64,000 nucleotides of DNA from Strigamia acuminata (taxonomy: Eukaryota; Arthropoda; Chilopoda; Geophilomorpha; Linotaeniidae). The notes beneath the pieces are model-generated. The model searched no databases. It was not told the DNA's origin and saw nothing but the letters and a program-made list of their open reading frames with translations. The translations under genes were made by a program, and so were the position numbers. The first letter of the stretch is position 1, and every line of letters starts with the position of its first letter. The stretch lies in contig OX442315.1 of the NCBI GenBank assembly GCA_949358305.1, forward strand, positions 1,364,001 to 1,428,000. Reading direction: 5' to 3'. Shown here one piece after another: positions 54,132-64,000 of this stretch.

Positions 54132-57100
54132 TTATTTAAAAGAAAGAAAATAAGCAGTGAAAATATTTAGTGTGTTAGCAGTATAATTTTCGACATGCTT
54201 GTCGATGAGTTCGACATCTTTCAGGGTTAGGAAATTAATTTGCGCAAAATGCCAATGGCGAAGTTCAACAACGTTGTATGGTTGTGTTTTTCTGCCATTT
54301 TGGTCCATTAAGATGACAGTGTTGGGGCCCACCAATTTATGAATGATATAGACTCCTTCAGTTCGCTGGCGTAAGCCTGCTGCAAACTGTCTGTCGGCGG
54401 AAGAGGGTTGCCGATTGCGCAACGTTACCCAATCGCCAGGGCGAAAGTCATGAGCGCGACGTTTTAAATCGAACCATTTTTTGTGGCGGATCTGGGATTC
54501 GCGCAAATTGTTCATCGCCCTTTCTCGCATGGTGCGCATTTGCTCATGGAGGTTTTCAGCCTCAGATGGTGGTAAAGGTTCCCCGTCATCTGTGTCACTA
54601 TCAATATCACCAGGGAATCTGGCTTCTTGGCCTGTAACTAACTTAAATGGAGAGTACTTTAACGAAATTTGATACGCCGAATTAATTGCCAAAACAAAAT
54701 AGCCGATATTTACATCCCACCTGTCGTGGTCGTCTATGTAAGCTAAAATGCAGTTTTTTAAGGATTGGTTCAGGCGTTCGGCAATATTGCCTTGGGGGTG
54801 GTACGCTGCCGTGTAGCGATTTACTGCGCCTAATTGTTGGATTTGGCTGCGAAACTCAGGTGACCTGAACGCGGGGGCATTGTCGCTGATAATGATTTTG
54901 GGGAAACCCCAGCGTTTCGTAAATTTCTGAATTTGCGCAACTGAAGTTGCGATGGTGGAATCTTCCGTTAGTCGTACGTCTAACCAACGACTCGCTGAGT
55001 CGACCATTACAAAGGCGTAGCAATGGCCGCCCACTGAACGTGGTTTTTTACCGTAGTAATCAATGTATATTGCGGAAAACAAGTGGCGCGCTCTCGACAT
55101 TATCATTTTGCCATAAGGCAGGCGATTTAATGGTTTCGCGCGTTGACAAGCCTCGCAAACCTGGATCCAAGTTTGAACATCTTCTCTCATTTTGGGCCAA
55201 TATACACGTGTCTTTAAACGATGGAGGGTTTTTTCTCTTCCCATGTGTCCCACTACTGGAGGGTAATGCATTGCGCGGAAATATCGTTCGCGCAATTCCA
55301 AGGGGAGATAAATTTGACGCCTCTTTCGAATTTCATTAATATGAACGGGTGGAAAACGACACAACATATTTTTATGCATACCAAAATTTTGCGCGCCTTT
55401 TTGAACTTGCGCAGCTTCGACTGGATCAACCGGCAGCATTTGAGCAGTTAAGTAGTATATCAACTCACGCGACCACGGATCTTGTCTCTGTGCGGCTATT
55501 ATTTCAGCGGCGTCCGGCAGCATTTCAAAGGGTGGATGTTCAATAGGTGGATCGTGTTCCAATTCAGCCTGTTGCTCCGCTTCAGTGAGCCTTCTGTCTG
55601 ATTCTGTAAATGTTCGTTCAGATCTCGGGCGCAGTCTTGTCAGAGTTCGAGGCATTCCACCTCTTGGCACTGGATACTCCACCGGCGAAGGAAAATCCCG
55701 AATTGGACTAAAACTGTCTGTGTCTGATGACGAAGTGTCAGAGTCCGGCTCGGAAGTGTAATCGTCGGGGCGTTGCTGTCCAGAAGGTCCTGGTCCGGGG
55801 TCAAACACTGGCGGCACTGTCGGTGCTGTATCAGTTGTTGTTGACGGTGGAGATACAGGAGAGGTTGGAGGAATAGGAGATTGTGATATTGGAATGGATT
55901 GAGTAGGAGAAGGTGTAGGAAAATTTGGAATTTGGATAGGAGTTGATTTGGGAGTCGGTTTTGGTCGTGGTGGCAAAATATGAGAGGGAATTCCAGCTGA
56001 CTTACGGGGTCGTCCTTTAGGTCTAGGAATTGGTGGAGTTGGTATTTTGGAAATAGGAATTGGTGTGGGAATGGGTTTTTTACGAGGAGGTAAAATATGA
56101 GAAGGGATTCCAGATGACTTTCTGGTTGGTCCTTTCGGTGGTGGAGTAGGGAGAGTTGGTACTGGGGGAATAGGAATTGGTGTAGGAATGGGAACAGGAA
56201 TAGGACTGGGAAGTAGTGTAGGGGTGGGTGAAACCACTAAACGAGGCGTTTTTGGCGTCTTTTTACCCTTTCCAACCCTCTGTGCCTTTAGTAATTTCGG
56301 ATGTTTCCATTTCTTTATATTAGCGCCATATCTTGGTAATTCCGGAGATATTTTTGGAACTAAAGTGGGGTCTCTTAATCTAGCTCGAGTCCTTGTCGCA
56401 ATAGCACGTTTGGCGCGAGGGGAGAGCACTGGAATTATCATAATTTTACGTGGTCGTCCTCTTTTCTTCGTCAATATCGGAATCAACGAATGTTGTCTGC
56501 GCGCACGAAGTGGCACTGAAACACGAACTGATGGAGAATTAGGTGAAATTACTGGTGAGGTTACTGGAGTTGTTTGTTGAATTGGTTGCGCAACTGGAGT
56601 TGTCGCAGCTGTTGAAGTGGGTTGCGCAATTTGAGATGGCGCAGTTGATGGTGTCGTGGTCGTTGTAATTCGACGAGGAATGAGGGATTTTCGTTTTCCT
56701 TTCCTTGACTTAGTCGGTGAAATGGCTGAAATTAAAGTTGATTTAATGAATTTATCTTTGAACATTTTCTTGAATCGTCTATTAATGTCTTTTGGCAACT
56801 CTGTAATTATGGATAATGCTGGCCATTGATTACAGTCATCAAAGTATGCTGTGTAGCAGGCTTCATCGACGAGTGGGCTGTCATCTTCCTCGTCGTGTTC
56901 GGGTGGGTCGACTGGTGCTCTGCTTAAAGCGTCCGCCACTCGATGCTTGCATCCTGAGCAGTGCAGGAAAGTGAATTTGTATTCGCTTAATGAGAGTACC
57001 CAACGAGCAAGTCGGCCAGTTGGTTCTCTTTGTTGAAATAACCACTTCAAAGAACGATGATCACTCTCTAAATAAAATGGCATCATTTCTAAATAAGCGC

Positions 57101-59791
57101 GGAAACGTTTCACCGCCCACACGGCTGCTAGGCACTCAATTTCAGTCACATTATAGTTTTTTTCAGCACTGTTAAGCGCACGAGAAGCGAAAGCTATCGG
57201 AATCCTCTCTCCGGCGTCGTTTAATTGCATTAAAGCCGACCCCAAACCGGAGTAGCTTGCATCTGTTTGAAGGATGAATGGCTTTTTCCAGCTGGGAAAA
57301 CGTCTTTTCAGCGTTGGAGTCGCTATTTGATCTTTAAGATAATCAAAAGCTTCCTGTTGCGCCTCGTTCCAATGCCAAACAGCATCTTTTTTGAGTAATG
57401 GTCGGAATACCTCACTTGTCTTGGAAAAGTTCGCAATAAAAGATTGATAATAACCCACCATACCTTTGAAACGTTGTAACTCGCGCAAATTTGTTGGCGC
57501 AGGATAATTTTGGATAGCTGACACTTTTTTTGGATTTGGAGAAATCTGACCAGATTCCACGATGTGGCCCAAAACTTCGAGGCGCTGTTGACAGAGCTCG
57601 GTCTTGTTGGCGTTCATGGTGAAACCGGCATCAAATAATTCTTCCAAGACGAGGCGCAGATGTTGAACATGCTCCTCAAATGTTTTGCTAAAAATAATAA
57701 CATCATCAATGTATACAAATACGAATTTATACAAATATTTGGCCAAAGTTTTGTTCATCGCTCTTTGGAGTGTTGCAGGGCCGTTGATGGGGCCAAAGGG
57801 CATACGAACGTATTCAAATAGTCCTCTATGTGTGATGAAGGCCAAGAATCGCTCATCTCCCTTGCGCACTCCGATTTGGTGAAAGGCCTCGCGCCCGTCG
57901 ATTATTGAGAACCAGTGTGCACCTCCTAAATACGCAAATATATTGTCTATATCCGGGAATGGGTACACATCCGGAATTGTCTGCGCATTTATGGGTCGGA
58001 AGTCCATCGCTGTTCTCCATTCCCCGGTCTTTTTGGGCACGACCACTGGGCAACGGCGCAATCACTTTGTGAACGGCGAATTATACCTTGTTGAAGTTTC
58101 TTGTCGATGTATTTGTCGATAATTGCCTTTTTCGCGGGGTTTACGGGTCGTACCGGGACATGAATCGGACGAAAATCCGGTTTTAAATTAACTTCATATT
58201 CCGTATTATTACATAAACCGATTTCCTCACGGAAAATCTGTGAAATTGGCTGCAAAGTTTCAATTAGTAATTTGATTTGCGTAACAGTCAAATGGTTCCA
58301 TAGCTGGTGATAAATCCAATCGAGATCGGTCGGATTCTCACTGGGCTGGTACTGTAAAAAGTTGGTGTTGTAAACATTTGAATTTGAGTCGTTCTCACCA
58401 TTAGTAGGTTGCGCAGTTGTTCTGGAGTCGTTAATTAACTTCTTTTTGTCGTTAATGTCTTTGGCTCGTTGCGCAATCAATTGTTTGGCGATGGGACGAA
58501 TAACATTCAATTTATGACGAAGGCGGCGCAATCGACGAAATTGACTTATCGTTAACTTACGAGAAATGGTTTTCTTCACTTTACTCGAAGCTCTCGAAGT
58601 TTCCTTTCGTTTCGGTGACCAGATGTTCGACCACGTTGCTCGACTGCGATGCCTAATTGACTTTATCTGCCGTTGTGAGTCGTCGTTCGGATACTCAAAA
58701 ACCTCATTTTTTAATGGTTGGTGCAACAGCAGAACACAGTTAATGTCACTGGGTGGCGCAGGTTTTTTAAGTATTTTATTTGGAACAATCTCACTTATTT
58801 TAGCAGGTGAAGTTGCTGATTGATCCAATCCTTCTGGTGCCATTGGGAACACGAGAATGGACTCAGATTTTTTGGCGTCCTCATAGGTCACGAATTTACG
58901 AATTTCATCTGAGCCAGCCAAGCTCCACTGGCTCCTTCCATGATCGATGGTTGCTCCGACTGCTTGGTTAAAGTCTCGTCCGAGGATCAAGTCATTTTTG
59001 GCGTCAGGCAGCACCAAGCACACAAATCTCACCACTCCTAATGGCGCTCGCAGAGCAAGCGTCACCGATTTTGAAGCAGTTACTACATGTCCGGATGCGA
59101 CCTGTACCTGTTCATGTAAATTAATAAATTCGAGTCCCATCTTTTCGTGAAGTTGTTGAAATAATTCCTCGCTCATGATACAAGTTTGAGCACCTGAATC
59201 TAAAAGCGCGGTAAATGATACGTTTGCCCAAGATATTTTTACGCATGGAGCTTCTCTGCGCAATCTATCGGCGCGTGTTATCTCAATAATTGGTTCTTGA
59301 GATTCTTTAAGCTCTTCCGATGTCAACATGACAAAAGATACCTTCATTGGAGCGATCACTTCCTTGGGTGCTTCCGCTGAATTGACACTGGAAGTAGGCT
59401 TAATAAGGGGTATTTTAAAGTTTTTGCTCACATTCTTGGTGATTTGTTTCCGTGCAGTCGCAGCTTGCAAGGCTGTCGACTTTGAAACAGGTCCAGATGC
59501 TAGTTGGAAAGCCACAGGTTGCAAAACTGAAGTTTTCCTTTGATTCGTCACTGTCGGTGATGAAGATGGAGGTGTGGTTGACACAACACTAATTCCTGGT
59601 TTAGACTCACTAGGAGTGATAGACAGAGTAGTTGTTGTTGGAATACTCCTCTCGGAAATGTTCTCGTCGAGGATGATGTCGGGTGGAGCACGTCTTGTTG
59701 ATTCCACACGTTTTACGCTTGTGGAGACCGGTTGGTTTACTTGCGGCCTGGCTCCGCCGGTCGTGGGAACTTCAGGCCGTCGGAGTTTTCC
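54132..59791 (-). pseudogene. pol: Element C pol with an AT-hook/Pro-rich insert; one frame break in RT
   Basis: Entered by -1 frameshift at 59785-59791. Protease L-L-D-S-G-A-Q-T (about 59185-59210). Long basic linker (58100-58640 region and above). RT begins near 58120, but the frame changes around 58045-58065, inside R-R-S-Q-S...P-V-V-V-P-K-K; a one-base indel is the likely cause. Then Y-I-D-D-V-I-I-F (57690-57715), RNase H T-D-A-S-Y-S-G-L-G (57250-57285), a 450-residue insert (about 55500-56900) rich in Pro/Ile/Thr with AT-hook-like K-K-R-G-R-P-R-K, and integrase: zinc domain H-Y-P-P-V-V-G-H...C-E-A-C (55140-55265) and DDE (I-D-Y-Y-G, I-S-D-N-A-P-A-F, N-I-A-E-R). The C-terminal part is intact. 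Apart from the single shift the gene looks functional. Confidence 0.85.
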
Positions 59792-61644
59792 TGCCTCTCG
59801 AAAACTTTGTAACACACAGGACAAATAGGGCGCCAAGTAATGTTATCAATCATGTACCACCAATCCTTTTTTGTTTTGCGCCAAGCTGCACCTTTTTCGG
59901 GAAACTTGACACTTGTTGGAGGTTTTGGTGATGGCGCAAATGTAACAACGGAGGTAGAACAGACATGGTCCTTTGGGAGATCTGCAGGTGGCGCGATTGT
60001 GGTGGAATTTACTGAAATGTTCACCTTTTGCGCAGCTCCAGCGACAGAACTCTTTTTGGTGTCCACTTCCGGTTCCGACTCGCTGCTGCTACTTGAATTT
60101 GGTTCCTGTGGCGGCGAAGGTTGCTCGGGTCGGGCTTCCAACGCAGCTAGTTCTAACATAAGTTGTTGTTTACGATAGCGCGTAAAACGTCTGGCGTCGT
60201 TAGACGTGGAGGTTTTAGGTTCAGCTTCACCTCGGGACTTGTCCACGGATTTCAACACGGTGGGAGATGAGGGGTTTGCTTCTGAAAAAGGTGCAAACTG
60301 ATCAACGAGACCCAAGTTTCTATACTCAGTTTTGCGATGAGAGTCGAGTAGTAATCGATTGTCCACGTCGTTTCCCAGTTGAATTGCTTCGTCAATTGTT
60401 TTGACATGCATTGTTCTCAAAAGTTGGACGACGTCAGACAGTAGCATGTTCTGGGCCTTCTCCCACTGTAATCCAGGGTCTGTGTAGCCTGCAATTTCTA
60501 AATAATATATTATTTCGCTGAGAAAAGTCATAGTGGACTCTCCACTGCGTTGCTTTCGGTTTGCAATTTTCACATTGGCTGCCGCTGAATTCATGGAGAA
60601 TGCCTTTCGGAACAATGCCTCGAACTCAATCCACGTTTTGGGTTTTGGTTTTAATGCGAGCCACCAACGTTGCGCCTTGTTGCGGGTTGCTTGAATTATA
60701 TTTACTTTCAAATACTCTTCCTCGGGCATGCGGGTGGAATACATATGCGCATACAATTGCGCAAGAAACAAATTAACAGAGTCAAGTGTGGCCTTCTCAG
60801 GGTCGAAATGTGGGAGTTTTTCCTTATAATTGTTATATCCTCGGGAAGAGTCTTCTCGTCTTACTCGTATTGATGGTAGAGACAATTGGGCCCTTACTCC
60901 GGATGGGTGCCCTGTGTTGTTAATTTTGGCACATAATAAAGAATTCATCACCTGCTGATTGGCTTTTGTTGAATCCACAATTTGTGATGCCACGGACGGA
61001 CATTGAGTGAAAGTAGTGGCATGCGTCATTACCGGTGGCGTCGTTATTGTAGATGTCGGTTGCGCATTGATGGTGGTGGGCGCAAATTGTTGTTGGTGGC
61101 TTGCTCCTCCACAATGAGGAACTTCCGTGGAAAGTTCATTTCCTGATGGTGCCAAATTGCCTTTTACCCTTATGGATCCATGAGAGGACCCACCATCCTC
61201 CGACGGGGGTGTCGTTGGATGTGGAGGGCTAGTGCCTTGTTGGTAAATGCTTCGCATTTCTTTGAGTAATCCCTGTGCCTGAACGAAAAACTGATTACGA
61301 ATATCACACATCAATAAAGCTTCGGAATGTAAAATCGTCGGATTCATTGATATTCCTGACGTGCCAGGAGTGAAGAAGGCTGGAGGGACGAGCTGATACG
61401 CTGGTGTTGACGTGGCAACTGTCGTTGGCGCAGAAATGTTTACGCCAGGTATTTGAGCCGACATGTTGTCACGAAATGTTTGCGGCATTGAATTCGCAAT
61501 GGTTATCAATAACTCACTTTGCTCCGCTCGTGCTCGCCTTAAACGCTCATAACGCTGCCAGTCGAGAGACGAAGCCAGCTCGTCCAAATCAAAGGGGTCT
61601 CGTACGGCGGGGTTTTCCTCACCGTTTCCCAACTCATTCGACAT
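59737..61644 (-). CDS. gag: Element C gag
   Basis: 635 codons from ATG (61644). A Ser/Thr/Pro-rich N-terminal third (to about 220) is followed by a retrotransposon-gag capsid domain (about 265-410, with R-W-W-L-A-L-K-P and F-E-A-L-F-R-K-A-F), then a charged linker. Unlike most Ty3 Gags there is no CCHC knuckle. The C-terminus instead has W-R-P-I-C-P-V-C-Y, a single CxxC, placed within the gag/pol overlap. The overlap with pol is about 100 bases. Confidence 0.85.
   Translation of the reverse strand: MSNELGNGEENPAVRDPFDLDELASSLDWQRYERLRRARAEQSELLITIANSMPQTFRDNMSAQIPGVNISAPTTVATSTPAYQLVPPAFFTPGTSGISMNPTILHSEALLMCDIRNQFFVQAQGLLKEMRSIYQQGTSPPHPTTPPSEDGGSSHGSIRVKGNLAPSGNELSTEVPHCGGASHQQQFAPTTINAQPTSTITTPPVMTHATTFTQCPSVASQIVDSTKANQQVMNSLLCAKINNTGHPSGVRAQLSLPSIRVRREDSSRGYNNYKEKLPHFDPEKATLDSVNLFLAQLYAHMYSTRMPEEEYLKVNIIQATRNKAQRWWLALKPKPKTWIEFEALFRKAFSMNSAAANVKIANRKQRSGESTMTFLSEIIYYLEIAGYTDPGLQWEKAQNMLLSDVVQLLRTMHVKTIDEAIQLGNDVDNRLLLDSHRKTEYRNLGLVDQFAPFSEANPSSPTVLKSVDKSRGEAEPKTSTSNDARRFTRYRKQQLMLELAALEARPEQPSPPQEPNSSSSSESEPEVDTKKSSVAGAAQKVNISVNSTTIAPPADLPKDHVCSTSVVTFAPSPKPPTSVKFPEKGAAWRKTKKDWWYMIDNITWRPICPVCYKVFERQENSDGLKFPRPAEPGRK
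59785..59791 (-). promoter_or_regulatory. Candidate -1 frameshift site of element C
   Basis: Gag codons read caG GAA AAC TCC; the heptamer GGAAAAC is the same as in the gypsy element. Pol is open in the -1 frame from just upstream of here. It lies 49 bases before the gag stop rather than at it, so it is less secure than the other three. Confidence 0.5.
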
Positions 61645-61723
61645 GATGAAAAAATAATGAAATGATTAATAATTTAAACGAAAACTTAACTTTCTTGCGC
61701 GTTTTCAGCCTAAATAAGCGAGA

Positions 61724-61741
61724 GTCCTGTCAGGCTCGCCA
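61724..61741 (-). promoter_or_regulatory. Primer-binding site of element C (tRNA-Arg type)
   Basis: The minus strand reads TGGCGAGCCTGACAGGAC, three bases inside the LTR. It agrees with the complement of a tRNA-Arg (ACG class) 3' end in the acceptor stem and most of the T stem. Confidence 0.6.
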
Positions 61742-61744
61742 TGT

Positions 61745-63000
61745 TGTCACGATTAATTCTGTTGGTATAATTAATTCCTAACAATATCGCGCAAAAACTA
61801 ATTCGCGCAATAGTAATGGGCAAAGTTCGTAGATTTCCCTAAACCTTGTTTCCTTCAAATGAGGACATCCAGAAACTCAGGAAACCTAATACTCGCGTTT
61901 GACTAACATAATTTATATTGGACAGTTCCTTGCTTACGACGGGTGTTTGTAGGCGTAAAAGAATGAAAGCACGATGATATAAACCTAAAGTGGAAAGGGG
62001 ATATTGTTATGTGGGATTTAGGCCCACTTGAGGCTACCCACACAACTGGGATATGATAGGAAATAAAGAGTCATTTTAATCAGGTTTAAATTCAATCTAG
62101 TTTTTATTTAACCAGACAGCAAAGCTGTTTGATTATTCTTTCAAATGGATGAGTTTACTCTGTTTACATTGGCACAATTCTTAAACTCAAATAATGAACT
62201 ACATAAATTATATAAATTATATAAACTCTAATTATAAATCATAAGTGACACTCTGAATTGAGATGCAATCTGAAACTATTAAATGGTGATTAAATTAATA
62301 ACAATTTTTGCAGCCAGCCAAGAACAGGCTAACATTGGATAGGAGGGATTTGAGTTCACTCTCAAGTGAGAGCCGGAAGAGAACTGTCAAACTTGGGCGG
62401 ATTCACTTCACAGGAAAGCTCCTGTTACCCCCTTTAACTAATTGATAAGTCCAGTGACGAGGCAATGATGTAATCGATTGCCAACGCCATCTATGGACGA
62501 AATTTAGCAACTTTTATCCGAATTATAGCCGAATTACGCGATACGGGTCGTCCGTTGATCGGGACGGCCTGTACGCGTAGCAATATCATCGGGCAGTGAT
62601 AATATAAAAGATGGCGGCTTAGAAAATAGCGCAATAGGGTTAGATGTAGGAGCGCTTGTTGAAGGCGCAAATAATAGCAGACTAAATCTAAATGTTACTA
62701 AGGGAAATGGGTGTTATCCGATAGAGAGCATAAGAAGAAGTGATTAAACTTAGGATGATTGGAAAGAAGAAAACTCAGTCATGTGACTGGTCAGATCAAT
62801 TAAGAAAAGGGGGTGGAAAGGTGAAAATAAGAGTTCGATTGTAAAAATAATGATATGCGCATCATCCAGATTGCGCATTCATTAAATGAAGATGAGCAAT
62901 AGAGATGAATCATCACAAGTGAGAGAAATAAGAAAATATTATAAGAAATAAAATTGGGTTATTCTAAATTAAAAATAGGCGGGTAGACGTGCCCGTGACA
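61745..63000 (-). repeat. 5' LTR of element C, interrupted by a solo LTR
   Basis: Same sequence as 48088-48761 apart from a few substitutions and the insert at 62005-62582. Confidence 0.92.
62005..62582. repeat. Solo LTR (unrelated family) inside the element C 5' LTR
   Basis: 578 bp, TGTTATG...GTAGCA ends, duplication ATAT (62001-62004 and 62583-62586). Absent from the 3' LTR, which defines its boundaries exactly. It contains ACGCCATCTATGG at 62484-62496. Its orientation and parent family are not known. Confidence 0.88.
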
Positions 63001-63004
63001 AATT

Positions 63005-64000
63005 AATGCCGGAACCGGAAATAACGATAGACACAATTGATAAATCAACTTTGATATCGTCAGAGTAGATTCGCAGAAATGGTTCAAACCAGATTATAAA
63101 GCAAGATGGATGATATTGCAAGATGATATAGCAAGTGATTTGTACGTTTTTTATTGTTTCTCGTAATGGCTAAGACCTTTAACGTTCACTTTACGTTCCT
63201 TTCTGCTACAAAAGCACGTTGTAATGTCTGTTTCTTTCAAAAGCCCGCGTGATAGTGCGTCTCTCTCGGTCTCGTACGAGATCTCGTCTCCGGACCTTCC
63301 GATCTTGTCTCGGAAAAACGAAACTTGAAAACAGCCGAGATGCAAATGTAAACATCTTGTAAAATAGAGACAAAATAGAGACTGGATAATAGAAAAGCTT
63401 TTTAATCAACATTATAACTATTATGAATATAATAGAATTGTAGGGGAAGTGATAAATAATTGTAGCAATTCCTGAGCAAATTATTTGTGGTTTTGTTTCC
63501 TTATTTTGTGATAAGTACTGTACTGTTATTTGACCTTACAAGTTAGTCGAAAGAATGTATTTTTAGTTGCCTTTTAACAGGAATAACAATTCAACAAGTC
63601 CTGTGCTTTTTATACTGTTTTCTCTGGACATGCAGAAACTAATACAATTTCAACAGTTTAAATATAATCTGTTCTATTCAATAAAAAAAATTTAAATTTT
63701 ATATATATAAAAGATAATAAAAAATATTAGTGATATAATGATAACTAAACATTGTATATATAAAATTATGAGAATACTTTCTCATTCCATCTAATATTCT
63801 ATTGTAAATTAAATTCAAGTTGTGTGTTATGAATCTAAAACTACGCTATACACATTAAGAATAAACAGTAATGAGGTAGATTTTTTAACATTATGTTTAC
63901 ACATAATAATAACAGAGGATAAATATATTAGAGGTAGAAAAGCTTCGCTTTAAAAACAATGGGAGGTAGTTAAAAATATTTAAAATAAGTAAGCCCTTAA
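63005..64000. other. AT-rich flanking sequence, nothing recognised
   Basis: No ORF above about 68 codons and no repeat shared with the rest of the window. The frames at 63151-63412 show no recognised motif. Sequence preceding 48084 joins here if element C is removed. Confidence 0.5.

Larger units (their letters stand above)
48088..63000 (-). mobile_element. Element C: large Ty3-type retrotransposon with two extra ORFs
   Basis: Duplication AATT (48084-48087 and 63001-63004). 3' LTR 48088-48761 (674 bp), 5' LTR 61745-63000 (same LTR plus a 578-bp solo LTR insert). tRNA-Arg-type primer site and polypurine tract AAGGGGAGGGGGA. On the minus strand: gag (61644-59737), pol in -1 (59791-54132, with one break in RT), ORF3 (53399-51858), ORF4 (51837-50611) and a 1.85-kb 3' region. 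The LTRs differ at a few visible single bases besides the insert. TTGCGCAA/TGCGCAA words are scattered throughout. About 14.3 kb without the insert, large for the group. Confidence 0.93.

Noticed and set aside
63151-63412. Minus-strand ORFs of 64-68 codons
   Set aside because: No motif, no codon signal, AT-rich surroundings.

Overview
The window looks like a transposon-dense block of an arthropod, most likely insect, genome. It is AT-rich, with no operon-like spacing and no intact single-copy host gene. Nearly all of it is LTR retrotransposons nested in one another, with some DNA-transposon debris and one recognisable host-gene relic, a RIOK1 (RIO1 kinase) pseudogene. Insect origin is inferred from TATA plus TCAGT-initiator LTR promoters, hAT and Harbinger-like debris, and the retroelement types; I cannot name the species.

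Layout. (1) 1-12316, minus strand: the 5' part of a Ty3-type element (element A) with a long LTR (10565-12316), a tRNA-Gln-type primer site, gag and the start of pol, which runs off the window. Its gag is split by a complete Mag-like Ty3 element (1441-7707) with 266-bp LTRs and a TCCAT target duplication. (2) 12532-23997, plus strand: element B, related to A, with 5'-truncated gag, a decayed pol, a separate 556-aa third ORF, a polypurine tract and a 3' LTR. A solo LTR of the same family lies inside it in inverted orientation (17462-18997, duplication ATTT). (3) 24074-28795, minus: a second complete Mag-like element (184-bp LTRs, duplication ATCTC). (4) 29802-43596, minus: a complete copia element (duplication CAATT, initiator-Met primer site). 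Its 3' LTR is interrupted by a complete Ty3/gypsy element on the plus strand (30010-37547, duplication ATAT). (5) 43602-48087: older sequence holding an orphan LTR, possible exon-like pieces, the RIOK1 pseudogene, a fold-back repeat block, a hAT end and a Harbinger-like MITE. (6) 48088-63000, minus: a large Ty3 element (element C, about 14.3 kb without its insert, duplication AATT) with gag, pol and two further ORFs in the env position; its 5' LTR carries an unrelated solo LTR. (7) 63005-64000: AT-rich sequence with nothing recognised.

How the parts work. The Mag-like and copia elements make one fused Gag-Pol. Elements A, B, C and the gypsy element separate gag from pol. In each of these four, pol lies in the -1 frame, entered at or near a heptamer ending AAAC (AAAAAAC in A and B, GGAAAAC in C and gypsy). 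In A, B and gypsy the heptamer directly precedes the gag stop. This is a consistent programmed-frameshift signature.

The least ordinary content is the third-ORF system. Elements B and C carry, between integrase and the 3' LTR, ORFs that are not recognisable envelope genes but hold a paired CxxCxGxG / CxxCxG zinc-knuckle-like motif. Element C adds a coiled-coil ORF joined to it by a -1 overlap. Its pol also holds a Pro-rich insert of several hundred residues, with AT-hook-like motifs, between RNase H and integrase.
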